Shown here: one piece after another, positions 8,612 to 17,671 of the stretch | Layout: every line of letters begins with the position of its first letter | How positions within the stretch are numbered: position 1 is the stretch's first letter | Source: Paenibacillus woosongensis | Lineage (GTDB): Bacteria; Bacillota; Bacilli; Paenibacillales; Paenibacillaceae | NCBI RefSeq assembly: GCF_030122845.1 | Contig: NZ_CP126084.1 | Location: 2,294,001 to 2,358,000 of the forward strand | Direction of reading: 5' to 3' | Length of the DNA stretch: 64,000 nucleotides | The notes under the pieces: model-generated | Told to the model about the DNA's origin: nothing | Databases searched by the model: none | Seen by the model: the letters and a program-made list of their open reading frames with translations, nothing else | Position numbers and translations under genes: made by a program

Positions 8612-11047
8612 TTAGCCAAGCATAACCTCAACCTGATGCGTGCGGCCATCGCCGATTGGAGCGATAATATTGCCTTCAATAGCTTTGCCGTCGACCGTGA
8701 TGCTCTTCACGCCTTTGGACACATGGCTTGGGTTTTTGATGGAGATTTCAAATGTATCTCCGCGGAATACGCGGGTAACCTGCAAGCCATTCCAAGAAGA
8801 AGGAATGCACGGATCAAGCTTCAGGCCGTCAAACTCTGGTTGAATCCCTAGGATGGCCTGCGTAATCGCCACATAGTTCCATGCTGCCGTTCCGGTCAGC
8901 CAAGAGTTCTTCGCTTCCCCGTGATTAACCGCGTCCTTTCCTGCGATCATTTGCGAATATACGTAAGGCTCCGTCCGGTGAATGTCGCTGATCTCCTCGA
9001 GGTAAGCCGGAGCAATTTTGGAGTAAACTTCAAATGCGCGGTCTCCGTTGCCCAGTACTGTTTCCGCGATCATGATCCAAGGATTGTTGTGACAGAAAAT
9101 ACCGGCATTTTCTTTATATCCAGGAGGATAGGATGAAATCTCGCCCAGGTTCAGGTAGTACTTGGAATACGGCGGCTGCTGCAGAACGATGCCGTATTTT
9201 GTATCCAAGCGCTCCTCAACGGAAGTCATCGCCTTCTGAGCCAGACCTTCCTCGACTCCGATGCCGGCCATCACGCAAATGCCTTGCGGCTCAATGAAGA
9301 TTTGGCCTTCCTCGTTCTCCTTGCTGCCGATTTTCTGGCCGTAGTGGTCATATGCCCGCAGGAACCAGTCGCCGTCGAAACCATGCTCCAGCGTAGTTTT
9401 ACGCATCGCCTCCATGTGGGCTGCAGCTGTGGAAGCTTCTTCTTCCAAGCCGCGGAGACGGCACAGCTTCACAAAATCGGGAGCGACGAAGACGAACAGT
9501 CCGGCAATAAAGACGGATTCCGCCACACGTCCTTCAATATTGGCCGTCGTCTGGAACGATTCGCCCGGCTCCTTGGAGAAACAGTTCAGGTTGAGGCAGT
9601 CGTTCCAGTCGGCGCGGCCGATCAGCGGCAGGCCGTGAGGACCTAGGTTGTTGATGACATGGTAATAGGAGCGCTTCAAATGCTCGAACAAGGTGGCCGT
9701 ATTGTCCGGATTGCTGTCGAACGGGACCTGCTCGTCAAGAATGCTCATGTCCCCGGTCTCTTTAATGTAAGCGGACGTGCCAAGGATCAGCCATAGCGGA
9801 TCGTCATTGAAGCCGCTGCCGATTTCGTTGTTGCCTTTTTTCGTAAGCGGCTGGTACTGGTGATAAGCGCTGCCGTCCTCGAATTGAGTGGCCGCGATAT
9901 CGAGAATCCGCTCCCGGGCTCTTTCCGGAATTTGATGAACGAAGCCGAGCAAATCCTGGTTCGAATCCCGGAAGCCCATGCCGCGTCCGATGCCGGATTC
10001 AAAATAGGAGGCGGAACGGGACATGTTGAACGTAACCATGCACTGATACGGATTCCAGATGTTCACCATCCGGTTCAGCTTATCGTCGTCGCTTTGAATT
10101 TGATATTTGGACAGCAGGCCGTCCCAATAGGAAGCAAGCTCCTGCATGGCACGATCGACATCCTCGTCAGTCGCAAACTGCTCGATCATCGCCAGCGCCG
10201 GTTTCTTGTTGATGATGCCCGGAGCTTCCCATTTCTCATCCTCTTCGTTTTCGACGTAGCCAAGAATGAAGATGAGGCTCTGCTCTTCACCTGGAGCGAG
10301 GGACAGCTTCACTTCATGGGAGCCGATCGGCGACCAGCCGCTAGCGATCGAATTCGTTGCTTTGCCTGCAGTGACGGCCTGCGGTTCATGAAGACCGTTG
10401 TACAGGCCTACGAACGATTCGCGGTCCGTATCGAAGCCGTCGATGCGGCGGTTGACAGAGTAGAAGGCATAATGGTTTCTGCGCTCGCGATATTCGGTTT
10501 TATGATAAATGACGGAATCCTGCACTTCGACTTCCCCGGTGCTTAAGTTGCGCTGGAAGTTCGTCATGTCGTCCTGGGCGTTCCAGAGACAGAATTCGGC
10601 GAAGGAGAAGAGGGATACGTCTTTGGCTTCGGTCCCCGTGTTCTTGACGGTAAGGCGGTGCACCTCGCCCTGGTAGCCAAGTGGAACGAAAGCCAGCTGT
10701 GTCACCGAGATGCCGCCCCGCTCCCCGGTAATGGAGGTATAGCCAAGTCCGTGGCGGCATTCATAGAAGTCAAGCTCGCGCTTGACCGGCATCCAGCCCG
10801 GCGTCCAGAAATCGCCGTTATCGTACAGATAGTAGTAGCGTCCGCCCGTATCCAGTGGAATGTTGTTGTAGCGGTAGCGGGTAATCCGGCGCAGCCGGGC
10901 GTCACGGTAGAACGTGTACCCTCCGGCCGTATTGGAGATCAGTCCAAAAAATTCCTCGTTGCCAAGGTAGTTGATCCAGGGATAAGGAGTTTGCGGGGTG
11001 TTAATGACATATTCCTTGCGTTGATCGTCAAATGTTCCGAATTTCAT
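8612..11047 (-). CDS. GH94 disaccharide phosphorylase, probably cellobiose phosphorylase
   Basis: An 811-residue cytoplasmic enzyme with the length and wording of cellobiose phosphorylases. These split cellobiose with phosphate into glucose and glucose 1-phosphate, saving ATP compared with hydrolysis. The N-terminal beta-sandwich ([20 protein letters not shown]) is followed by a helical linker and an (alpha/alpha)6 barrel. The barrel holds the catalytic acid Asp in [12 protein letters not shown] (about residue 480) and [11 protein letters not shown]. Chitobiose or laminaribiose phosphorylases of the same family are possible alternatives. It lies downstream of, and in the same direction as, a LacI-family regulator. 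Between them is a near-copy of the regulator's own operator, so the pair probably forms a sugar-induced unit. AAAGGAGC precedes the start. Confidence 0.9.
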   Translation of the reverse strand: MKFGTFDDQRKEYVINTPQTPYPWINYLGNEEFFGLISNTAGGYTFYRDARLRRITRYRYNNIPLDTGGRYYYLYDNGDFWTPGWMPVKRELDFYECRHGLGYTSITGERGGISVTQLAFVPLGYQGEVHRLTVKNTGTEAKDVSLFSFAEFCLWNAQDDMTNFQRNLSTGEVEVQDSVIYHKTEYRERRNHYAFYSVNRRIDGFDTDRESFVGLYNGLHEPQAVTAGKATNSIASGWSPIGSHEVKLSLAPGEEQSLIFILGYVENEEDEKWEAPGIINKKPALAMIEQFATDEDVDRAMQELASYWDGLLSKYQIQSDDDKLNRMVNIWNPYQCMVTFNMSRSASYFESGIGRGMGFRDSNQDLLGFVHQIPERARERILDIAATQFEDGSAYHQYQPLTKKGNNEIGSGFNDDPLWLILGTSAYIKETGDMSILDEQVPFDSNPDNTATLFEHLKRSYYHVINNLGPHGLPLIGRADWNDCLNLNCFSKEPGESFQTTANIEGRVAESVFIAGLFVFVAPDFVKLCRLRGLEEEASTAAAHMEAMRKTTLEHGFDGDWFLRAYDHYGQKIGSKENEEGQIFIEPQGICVMAGIGVEEGLAQKAMTSVEERLDTKYGIVLQQPPYSKYYLNLGEISSYPPGYKENAGIFCHNNPWIMIAETVLGNGDRAFEVYSKIAPAYLEEISDIHRTEPYVYSQMIAGKDAVNHGEAKNSWLTGTAAWNYVAITQAILGIQPEFDGLKLDPCIPSSWNGLQVTRVFRGDTFEISIKNPSHVSKGVKSITVDGKAIEGNIIAPIGDGRTHQVEVMLG

Positions 11048-11069
11048 AAATAATGGCTCCTTTCATTTG

Positions 11070-11083
11070 TGAACGCGCGTTTA
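11070..11083. promoter_or_regulatory. LacI-type operator upstream of the GH94 gene
   Basis: TGAACGCGCGTTTA lies 23 bases before the GH94 start codon. It differs at one position from the perfect palindrome in front of the regulator gene (12220-12233). CG-centred palindromes of this type are typical LacI-family sites. Binding by the adjacent regulator is inferred. Confidence 0.75.
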
Positions 11084-11146
11084 TTTTATTGCAAAAGACG
11101 TCCTCTCTAAGGATGGAGAGGAGCCTGTGTTACTTTGATAAAGCTG

Positions 11147-12211
11147 CTAGGGCGCCAGCGGTCTGCAAGAATCCCTCGTTACCAGCCGTGTCGGAAAGCT
11201 CAGTGTGCTGAAGCCCGTCTGCTCGCCGCTGCAAATACGGATTATCAAATCTACAGCCGCTTTGGACATTTCCTCGATCGGTAGGCTGACCGAAGTCAGC
11301 TTGGGATGGACGCGGGAGGCCAGCTGCACATCGTCGAAGCCGATGATGGACAGGTCGTCAGGAACCGAGATGCCCCGCTCTGCAAAGGCCTCCATCGCTG
11401 AAATCGCCATGTCGTCGTTCGAGCTGAACAGGGCGGTTGGCAGTTCTTCCCCGGAATCCAGCAGATTCATTACAGCCGCATACGCTTGCTCCTTCAGGAA
11501 ATCTCCTTGCAGGATGCTGCTCTTCACGATTGGCAGATCATGCTTGCGCAGCGTATCCTCGTAGGCCATGTAGCGCTCGCGGCCGGAGTAAGTATTCATC
11601 CGTCCCTGAATGATGCCGATATGCCGGTGGCCAAGCCCAATGAGATATTCCATCGCCTCCACCGTGCCCTCGTAGTCGTTCGAATTGATAATGGCTAAAT
11701 GATGCTTGTCGAGACGTTCAGCCGTAATTTCCGCAATGTCGTAATCGATGAGGACGAGCGGGGCGCCTTGCCCGACCATTTCCCGCACGAGCTCGATGTC
11801 CTTCTGGGTGCCGACGAGAATGCCGCCGTCGATTCGTTTCTGCTGGAAGGCCTGCTTTACTTTTTGAAAATCGTTCCGTGAATAGACCGTATGAATCAGC
11901 ACGTAAAACCCCCGGGCGTTGGCCGTGTCGACTACCAAGTCGACGATAGGGGCGAAGTAGCTGTTTTGGTATATTCGACGGGCATTTTCCTTCTCATTCA
12001 TGCTGATCGCAAACAGGCCGATCGTATCGGTACGTTTGCCGGCGAGGGCGCGGGCAAAGCTGTTCGGCTCGTAATGATGCCGTTCAATGACCTCAAGCAC
12101 CTTGGCCCGGGTAGCCTCCGGGACGTTTGGGTAATTGTTGATGACGCGGGATACGGTGCTGCGCGATACCCCGGCCAACTTAGCGATATCTTCGCTGCGC
12201 ATATTCATCAC
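11147..12211 (-). CDS. LacI-family transcriptional regulator of the GH94 gene
   Basis: A 354-residue LacI/GalR regulator. Residues 5-50 are the helix-turn-helix and hinge (SEDIAKLAGVSRSTVSRVIN, then ARALAGKRTDTIG), followed by a periplasmic-binding-protein-like sugar domain with HIGIIQGRMNTYSGRERYMA, SSNDDMAISAMEAF and DDLSIIGFDDVQLASRVHP. The start is uncertain between three nearby ATGs (residues 1, 2 and 4). It reads away from a palindromic operator lying just before its start and toward the phosphorylase gene, which has a similar site. Autoregulation and repression of the phosphorylase are therefore the likely scheme. The inducer is unknown; cellobiose or a related disaccharide is a reasonable guess. 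Confidence 0.92.
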   Translation of the reverse strand: MMNMRSEDIAKLAGVSRSTVSRVINNYPNVPEATRAKVLEVIERHHYEPNSFARALAGKRTDTIGLFAISMNEKENARRIYQNSYFAPIVDLVVDTANARGFYVLIHTVYSRNDFQKVKQAFQQKRIDGGILVGTQKDIELVREMVGQGAPLVLIDYDIAEITAERLDKHHLAIINSNDYEGTVEAMEYLIGLGHRHIGIIQGRMNTYSGRERYMAYEDTLRKHDLPIVKSSILQGDFLKEQAYAAVMNLLDSGEELPTALFSSNDDMAISAMEAFAERGISVPDDLSIIGFDDVQLASRVHPKLTSVSLPIEEMSKAAVDLIIRICSGEQTGFSTLSFPTRLVTRDSCRPLAP

Positions 12212-12219
12212 TCTTTCTG

Positions 12220-12233
12220 TAAACGCGCGTTTA
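12220..12233. promoter_or_regulatory. Perfect palindromic operator before the lacI-family gene
   Basis: TAAACGCGCGTTTA is a perfect 14-base palindrome nine bases upstream of the regulator's first ATG on the minus strand. Together with 11070-11083 it defines the likely binding motif of this regulator. Confidence 0.8.
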
Positions 12234-12285
12234 TGACACTATCATAAATGAAGCCCAAAGATAAATCAATCGTAAAAAGCATGAC

Positions 12286-12318
12286 AAAAAAAGCACGAAG
12301 CGCGAAGCCGCCCCGTGC
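12286..12318 (-). terminator. Terminator of the J-like membrane protein gene
   Basis: On the minus strand GCACGGGGCG pairs (two G-U pairs) with CGCTTCGTGC around GCTTCG and is followed by seven T. Confidence 0.75.
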
Positions 12319-12330
12319 CGATGATTCCTG

Positions 12331-13212
12331 CTATTTCATATGTTCCAGATAACGTTTGATGAATAATATCACATTGTCATACCGTTCCTCATTCCAGCCT
12401 ACCGCCGCGATCATTTCTTTCTTGAATAGCGGGAGCTGGTCTGCCAGCTCGCTGGATGTCAGATCAATGGCATATACTTGGAGCTCCGGATCCTCTTCTG
12501 CCTGCGCGCGAAGCGCAGCATGATCAGGCAGCACGGGGCTTAGTACACCTTCGCTCTCCGCTTGGAGGTTCTTGAAACCGCCGCCGCCGGAAATCCAATC
12601 AAAGGTCGGCTTATCAATAACATATAAATCAGGTTTTTCAGTTGCGATGACGGCCATTGCCTTTTGCCGGTAGACCATTTCGCCCTGCTCAGGGACGTAA
12701 GTGATTTGCAAATCTACACGGTTCCATTCGGGAAATTGCTTGAGTATTGCCTGCTCCAGCGCTTCTTCTCCGTTATTCGCTTCATCTACCGCGAAATTGC
12801 CAATCAACAAAATGGATAGATCAAGAGGGGGCAGTGCTGCGATTCGTTTCTGCTCCGCGCGGTAATCCGCGAAGGCGTTAATACCAAAAATCAGCACGAC
12901 GACCGCAATGATCCCAACGATGACATGCGTTCTATAAACACGGAAGAAGTCGTCGATTTTCTCTGCCGTTCCTGCGAATTTTCCCCATTTGGCGAATCTG
13001 TCCCGGCTCATTTGCTCAATTTTGCGCTGATCCTCATGCTCGGTAATCAGCTTGTAGGCCCGCAGCGAGCGCTCGTATTCGCTGTTCGCTTCATTTCCTC
13101 CTTTACGGGAACGAGATTTGCGCAGCACCATGTCGAAAGCTTGTTCTACTTCTTCTCTGGAAGCGTTCTCGGACAGGCCGAGCTGTTCGTATGCCTTTTT
13201 CAATTCGTCCAT
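12331..13212 (-). CDS. Membrane protein with a J-domain-like N-terminus, unknown function
   Basis: A 293-residue protein. The start at 13212 follows AGAGGAG at good spacing; the frame extends nine codons further without a ribosome site. The N-terminus (LKKAYEQLGLSENASREEVE) resembles helices I-II of DnaJ domains, but no HPD tripeptide follows, so stimulation of DnaK is unlikely. One membrane helix lies at about residues 97-118. The C-terminal 170 residues would lie outside and contain LDLSILLIGNFAVDE and KPDLYVIDKPTFDWI, wording that resembles extracytoplasmic solute-binding folds. The gene is monocistronic and divergent from an MFS carrier gene. Paenibacillus-type genomes carry similar unnamed proteins; the role is unknown. 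Confidence 0.75.
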   Translation of the reverse strand: MDELKKAYEQLGLSENASREEVEQAFDMVLRKSRSRKGGNEANSEYERSLRAYKLITEHEDQRKIEQMSRDRFAKWGKFAGTAEKIDDFFRVYRTHVIVGIIAVVVLIFGINAFADYRAEQKRIAALPPLDLSILLIGNFAVDEANNGEEALEQAILKQFPEWNRVDLQITYVPEQGEMVYRQKAMAVIATEKPDLYVIDKPTFDWISGGGGFKNLQAESEGVLSPVLPDHAALRAQAEEDPELQVYAIDLTSSELADQLPLFKKEMIAAVGWNEERYDNVILFIKRYLEHMK

Positions 13213-13397
13213 GCCAAAATCTCCTCTGTTTCTCCTCATTATGTATAGAAAGTGTATGGAAAGAAACCCATGTATTTATTATACTGTTAATTTGGAACGA
13301 ATGGAAATTTGGCTGCTAACACGGTAAAAAGGAGTGATTTGCCGAATATTTGGATGGGTCTGCGGTTGGGGAATAGGAATTTGAAGGAGTGTCACCA

Positions 13398-14660
13398 TTG
13401 AGGGAGAGCTTGAAACTGAAGTTTTATACGCGACGCAAAACGTCTCTCCAGCGTAGAAACCTAGCTATTGCGACCTGGGAAGGTTTTCCCGCTGTCATAT
13501 TTCAAACCCTGCTGGGCGGTCAATTTTTGACGGGTTATTTGCTTTATTTAGGAGCTACGTCCGGACAGCTGGGGTTCGTGTTGGCTATTACGACCTTTGT
13601 GAATATTGCTCAAATCGCCGTGGCGTTTCTGATTCAGCGGCTGACGAGCCGGAAATGGGCTTTGGTATTATTCATTGCCATACACCGGATTTTATGGGCG
13701 TTTACGGGGCTTGTCCCGTTTTTGTTCCCTAAACCGTATTGGGTTAGCGCATTTATCGCATTTTATGTCACGGCATGCCTGTTTAACACAGTTGGAGGGA
13801 TGCTGTGGAATTCGCTGATCAGCGACATAGTGCCCGCACGTGTACGGGGCCGGTATTTCGGCATCAGGAACACGCTCCTGAATGCAGTCGGAACTCTTAC
13901 GATGTTTACCGGCGGCATGATTCTGGACCGGTTTCCGGAAAGCCAGGGCTTTCTGTATTTGTATATTATCGTTTGGGTTTGTATTATCGCCAATATCATT
14001 ATTTTCATGTTCTATCCGGATGTAACGTTCGAGCGTTCCGCCGAGAGCAAATTTCTGCCGATGCTGCGCAAGCCGCTGCAGGACAAATCTTTTATCAAAG
14101 CAACCCTGTTTCTGGCCAGCTTCCTGTTCATGCAAAACCTGGTGGTGCCGCTATACTCCTACGTGATGCTCGAGCTGCTGAAAATTAACTATCAGACGAT
14201 ATCCCTGCTTAACGTCTCGCAAACGCTGACGATGATGTCGAGCTTCTATATTTGGGGAAATCTGAATGCAAGGTACAGCAACAAGCGCTTGCTGTACTGG
14301 ACGCTGCCGATTATTGCAGTCTCGATCATGAGCTGGGGCATGCTGTCAGTATTGCCGCAGCTGCCGGTGCTGTTTGCGGCCCATATGCTGTTCGGCGTTG
14401 GTGTCGGGGGTTTTAACCAGCTGGCGTTCAATTTCATGATCGGGGATACGCCGAAAAGCGAACGGCCGATGTATATGGCCATGTATTCCGCGATTACGGG
14501 GGTTGCCGCTTTCTTCGGACCGCTGCTCGGAGGCAAGGTTTATGAATGGATCGCAGATTGGCCGCGGTGGATTCAGGTATTCGGGATGCAGCTTGGTGTC
14601 GCTGCGGCGATGATCATTCTGGCGCTGGTGCTTGGCCGGCGAATTCTGCGCGATGCTTGA
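13398..14660 (+). CDS. Major facilitator superfamily transporter
   Basis: A 420-residue carrier with about 12 hydrophobic helices. I take the TTG at 13398 as start because it lies eight bases after AGGAG; an upstream GTG at 13389 overlaps the ribosome site. The N-terminal half contains an MFS-like loop motif in ISDIVPARVRGRYFGIRNTL, with the conserved R-G-R-x-F-G-x-R found in several sugar and multidrug carriers. Substrate cannot be read from sequence. The gene is 63 bases upstream of an aldose 1-epimerase family gene with no terminator between, so a sugar substrate is the best guess. Confidence 0.85.
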   Translation: MRESLKLKFYTRRKTSLQRRNLAIATWEGFPAVIFQTLLGGQFLTGYLLYLGATSGQLGFVLAITTFVNIAQIAVAFLIQRLTSRKWALVLFIAIHRILWAFTGLVPFLFPKPYWVSAFIAFYVTACLFNTVGGMLWNSLISDIVPARVRGRYFGIRNTLLNAVGTLTMFTGGMILDRFPESQGFLYLYIIVWVCIIANIIIFMFYPDVTFERSAESKFLPMLRKPLQDKSFIKATLFLASFLFMQNLVVPLYSYVMLELLKINYQTISLLNVSQTLTMMSSFYIWGNLNARYSNKRLLYWTLPIIAVSIMSWGMLSVLPQLPVLFAAHMLFGVGVGGFNQLAFNFMIGDTPKSERPMYMAMYSAITGVAAFFGPLLGGKVYEWIADWPRWIQVFGMQLGVAAAMIILALVLGRRILRDA

Positions 14661-14723
14661 TGTGAACTCCGGTTTGATAGATACTGTTATTACCTGCTTA
14701 ATTATTGAAGGGAGAGTAATCAA

Positions 14724-15728
14724 ATGACGCAACTCAAAGCATATGAAGGCATGTATCAAGGCGAAAAGGCCATATGGCTGCAGGCTGGAAAATACGAAGC
14801 GGTGCTTGTTCCGAATGTAGGCGGGAACCTGATCGCTTTTCGAGATAACGAAAGCGGTTTCCGCTTTCTGCGTGAGCCGGCTGAATCGGAGATGGATGCA
14901 TTCCGCACCAATCCGGGTGTATACGGGATTCCTGTTCTTTTCCCGCCAAACCGTTATGAGGACGGCAGGTTTCCCTGGAAAGGCACGACCTACCAATTCC
15001 CGGTCAACGAGGAGGCTACGGGCAACCACCTGCACGGGTTCCTACATACAATTCCGTGGGAGGTTGAGGAGTTTGGCAGCACCCAGCAGGAAAGCTACGT
15101 TGTCGCCAAGGTTAGCGTAGATGAAGCGCACGAGGTCTATCGTTACTTGCCGTTCAAATTTACCGTTCGCCTGAAATATAGGCTGGGTGAGCATGGGTTG
15201 GCGCAGCATGTGTTCGTACGCAATGATGGCGGGAACGAGATGCCTTGTCTGCTGGCCTTCCATACTGCTGTTAACGCTCCGTTCGCACCGGAAAGCAAGG
15301 CCAGTGATTACAAGATGAAATTCACGATCGGCGAGCGGTGGGAACTGAACGAACGGATGCTGCCGACAGGGAAACATATGCCGCTGAGCGCTGAGGAAGA
15401 AGCGATGAAGAAGGAAGGGGTGTATCCTTTCTTTACTTCTCTGGACAATCATTATACCGCAGTGCCGCAAAACGGCAGAAACCGCATGGAGCTGACGGAT
15501 TCCAAGCTGGACCTGACGCTCGTGTACGACGTAGGAACATCCTACAAGCAGTGGATGATCTGGAACAACGGAGGCCAGGAAGGCTTCTTCTGCCCTGAAC
15601 CGCAGATCAATTTGGTGAATGCGCCTCATGTCGGCCTGCCGGCCGAAGAGATCGGGCTGTTCAGCCTGGAGCCAGGCGAAATTTGGGAGGAGTCCGCAAG
15701 ATTGTATGTGAAGACGGCGGCGAAGTAA
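14724..15728 (+). CDS. Aldose 1-epimerase family protein (GalM-like)
   Basis: A 334-residue protein of the galactose mutarotase fold. These enzymes interconvert alpha and beta anomers of free hexoses or hexose derivatives. The beta-sandwich shows FPPNRYEDGRFPWKGTTYQF, the substrate-binding and catalytic histidine region GNHLHGFLHTIPW, LAFHTAVNAPF and the C-terminal catalytic glutamate region FFCPEPQINLVNAP. It is slightly more divergent than classical GalM, so the natural substrate may not be galactose. GGGAGAGTAATCAAATG supplies the start. It is probably co-transcribed with the preceding MFS carrier and ends at a bidirectional terminator. Confidence 0.88.
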   Translation: MTQLKAYEGMYQGEKAIWLQAGKYEAVLVPNVGGNLIAFRDNESGFRFLREPAESEMDAFRTNPGVYGIPVLFPPNRYEDGRFPWKGTTYQFPVNEEATGNHLHGFLHTIPWEVEEFGSTQQESYVVAKVSVDEAHEVYRYLPFKFTVRLKYRLGEHGLAQHVFVRNDGGNEMPCLLAFHTAVNAPFAPESKASDYKMKFTIGERWELNERMLPTGKHMPLSAEEEAMKKEGVYPFFTSLDNHYTAVPQNGRNRMELTDSKLDLTLVYDVGTSYKQWMIWNNGGQEGFFCPEPQINLVNAPHVGLPAEEIGLFSLEPGEIWEESARLYVKTAAK

Positions 15729-15776
15729 TCATCTAGCAGCAGGCCGCCAGGCTTATGGAAACAATATAGCATAGCA

Positions 15777-15827
15777 AAAAAGCAGCGCTGTTCCCGCGTC
15801 AAAACGGGAAGTCAGGCTGCTTCTTTG
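15777..15827. terminator. Bidirectional terminator between epimerase and LytTR genes
   Basis: AGCAGC pairs with GCTGCT outside an inner stem TTCCCG/CGGGAA. A-rich sequence on the left and T-rich sequence on the right serve both converging units. Confidence 0.7.
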
Positions 15828-15853
15828 TTTGGGTCTGATGGAACGGCGGCAGT

Positions 15854-16207
15854 TTACCCGACTTCAGCTACACTTTCGTTCCGCTCGGGAAGAAGGCGCT
15901 TGATCTGCTCCAAATTTCTTCTTGGCACATTGATCGTCTTGATGCCATGAATATGATCCCTAAATAGCAGTACGTTGTCCTGGATGTCCGTCACCTTGTT
16001 CAGGTTGACATAACAGTTGGTGCTTACGCGGTAGAAAGAGGGGTCTGAGATTAGTTTTGAGGTTTGGTCAGCAGATAGTCTCTTTTTTATACTGTAGTTT
16101 CTGCCGTGGAAACAAACTAAGCCATGACCTCCTACTTTGAAGAAATAAGCGTCATGTGGATCGAGGGCCTCGTAGACGTTCTTCTCCTCTAGTCCGACAT
16201 TCATCAT
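15854..16207 (-). CDS. LytTR-domain DNA-binding protein
   Basis: A 117-residue protein consisting mainly of a LytTR DNA-binding domain. YFFKVGGHGLVCFHGRNYSI and FYRVSTNCYVNLNKVTDIQD follow the LytTR pattern, in which the residues after RVS/H-N-Y-V-N contact DNA. There is no receiver domain, so it is not an ordinary response regulator. Stand-alone LytTR proteins usually act with a membrane partner or as direct sensors, but none is encoded next to it. AAAGGGGGATTTTGGA precedes the start. A CcpA-type site lies just downstream of the apparent -10 element, so carbon catabolite repression is likely. Confidence 0.8.
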   Translation of the reverse strand: MMNVGLEEKNVYEALDPHDAYFFKVGGHGLVCFHGRNYSIKKRLSADQTSKLISDPSFYRVSTNCYVNLNKVTDIQDNVLLFRDHIHGIKTINVPRRNLEQIKRLLPERNESVAEVG

Positions 16208-16234
16208 TCCAAAATCCCCCTTTAGATGATGTTG

Positions 16235-16248
16235 TGGAAGCGCTTGCA
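16235..16248. promoter_or_regulatory. CcpA-type cre site over the LytTR promoter
   Basis: TGGAAGCGCTTGCA fits the catabolite-responsive element pattern TGNAANCGNWNNCW at every fixed position. On the minus strand it immediately follows a TATACT -10 element (complement of 16248-16254), where CcpA binding would block transcription. Confidence 0.7.
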
Positions 16249-16386
16249 GTATACCATATTTTTTGCGGTTTGTGTAGTACTTAGGCTTAAATTTTAAATG
16301 TTTCCAGCAATTGCCGGACTGGACATTTGCCTGAAAGTACGGAAGAATAGGAAGACAAGATGTTATAGAGAAGGAGTGTGACCATC

Positions 16387-17469
16387 GTGTCAGAACAACA
16401 ACGACTATTGTTATACATAGGATCCTATGCCGAAGCTGCTGATCCGGGGCTTTACGTGGTGGAGATGAACCCTGCGACTGGCGAGCTGACTCGTCTTGGC
16501 GAGGCTGCCGGACTGAAGAACCCGACCTTTCTAAAAGTGGATGCCGCCGGCAGGAAGCTGTATGCCATTTCGGAGACGAAGACGTCTAGCGACGAGCGGA
16601 TCGGCGAGGTCGCGAGCTTTGCAGTTGATCCGGCTGCGGGCACTCTGACGGAATTGAACCGGATACTTACGCTGCAGCCGTCTACATCGCATATCGAGCT
16701 TGAACCGCAGAGACGCTATGTCGTCGTCTCCGGGTATCATGGAGGCAATGTGGGCCTCGTTCGCCTGCTGAGTGACGGGCTAGCCGGCGAGCAAACGGAC
16801 GAGCGGCAGCATGAAGGAAAAGGCGCGGACCCGGTGCGGCAGGATCGGCCGCATCCGCATTCCGCGCTGTTCACCCCGGACAGCCGTTATGTTCTCGTCG
16901 CCGACCTAGGGCTCGACAAAGTATTCGTGTATCGGCTTGATGAGCAAAGCGACAAGCTGGTGCTTCACAGCGAAGCGAAAACGGCGCCGGGCGCGGGACC
17001 ACGCCATCTTGCTTTCCACCCGAACGGCAAGTGGCTGTATTCGATCAATGAAGTCAATTCCTCGCTTACGCTGTTCGCCTTTGATGCGGACGCAGGAACG
17101 CTTGAGGCGATCGACGCGGTGCCGACTTTGCCGCAAGGCTACGCCGGGGAGAACACGACGGCGGAGGTGGCCATTTCCCCAGACGGGAAATTCCTGTACG
17201 GCTCCAACCGGGGCCATGACAGCATCGTCGTATTTGCCATCGATCAAGGCAGCGGCAAGCTGAGCCTGGTTCAGCATATTTCCAGCGAAGGCGGGCATCC
17301 GCGTCACTTCGCTTTGACCCCTGCAGGCGATTATCTCGTAGCGGCTAACCGCGATTCGGATAATTTGGCCGTATTCCGTATAGACAAGAGTACGGGCAAG
17401 TTGGAATTTACGGGACAAACTGCGAATGTATCGAAGCCGGTCTGCGTGCAGCCCGTGTTGTTCAAGTAA
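16387..17469 (+). CDS. Lactonase-family beta-propeller (6-phosphogluconolactonase, Pgl/YkgB type)
   Basis: A 360-residue seven-bladed propeller protein. I choose GTG 16387, ten bases after GGAG, over GTG 16378, which is too close to it. The family hydrolyses 6-phosphogluconolactone in the oxidative pentose phosphate pathway in E. coli; other members act on different lactones. Repeated blade endings are visible: LYVVEMNPATGELTRLG, FVYRLDEQSDKLVLHSEAKT, LFAFDADAGTLEAID and VFAIDQGSGKLSLVQHISS. GPRHLAFHPNGKWLY and GGHPRHFALTPAGDYL are highly conserved. There is no signal peptide. The gene is monocistronic. The exact substrate is inferred from the family. Confidence 0.88.
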   Translation: MSEQQRLLLYIGSYAEAADPGLYVVEMNPATGELTRLGEAAGLKNPTFLKVDAAGRKLYAISETKTSSDERIGEVASFAVDPAAGTLTELNRILTLQPSTSHIELEPQRRYVVVSGYHGGNVGLVRLLSDGLAGEQTDERQHEGKGADPVRQDRPHPHSALFTPDSRYVLVADLGLDKVFVYRLDEQSDKLVLHSEAKTAPGAGPRHLAFHPNGKWLYSINEVNSSLTLFAFDADAGTLEAIDAVPTLPQGYAGENTTAEVAISPDGKFLYGSNRGHDSIVVFAIDQGSGKLSLVQHISSEGGHPRHFALTPAGDYLVAANRDSDNLAVFRIDKSTGKLEFTGQTANVSKPVCVQPVLFK

Positions 17470-17479
17470 TCATCTGTTT

Positions 17480-17516
17480 CAGTCCTGTCCAGCTTCATGT
17501 GGACAGGACTGTTTGC
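17480..17516 (+). terminator. Terminator after the lactonase-family gene
   Basis: CAGTCCTGTCC pairs perfectly with GGACAGGACTG around AGCTTCATGT and runs into TTTGC. Confidence 0.85.
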
Positions 17517-17671
17517 ATTGTTAACAGTAATTTTACGAAAAAACAGTTCTCGCTTACTTGCTTTCACTGGTATGCTGACTTAAGATTAATTCAAGGAAGT
17601 TCGTTCGGAAGATGCCGTAATTCCTGATACATCGCTAGTTAGTCTATTATCAAAGGAGCAGGTCGCTTATA

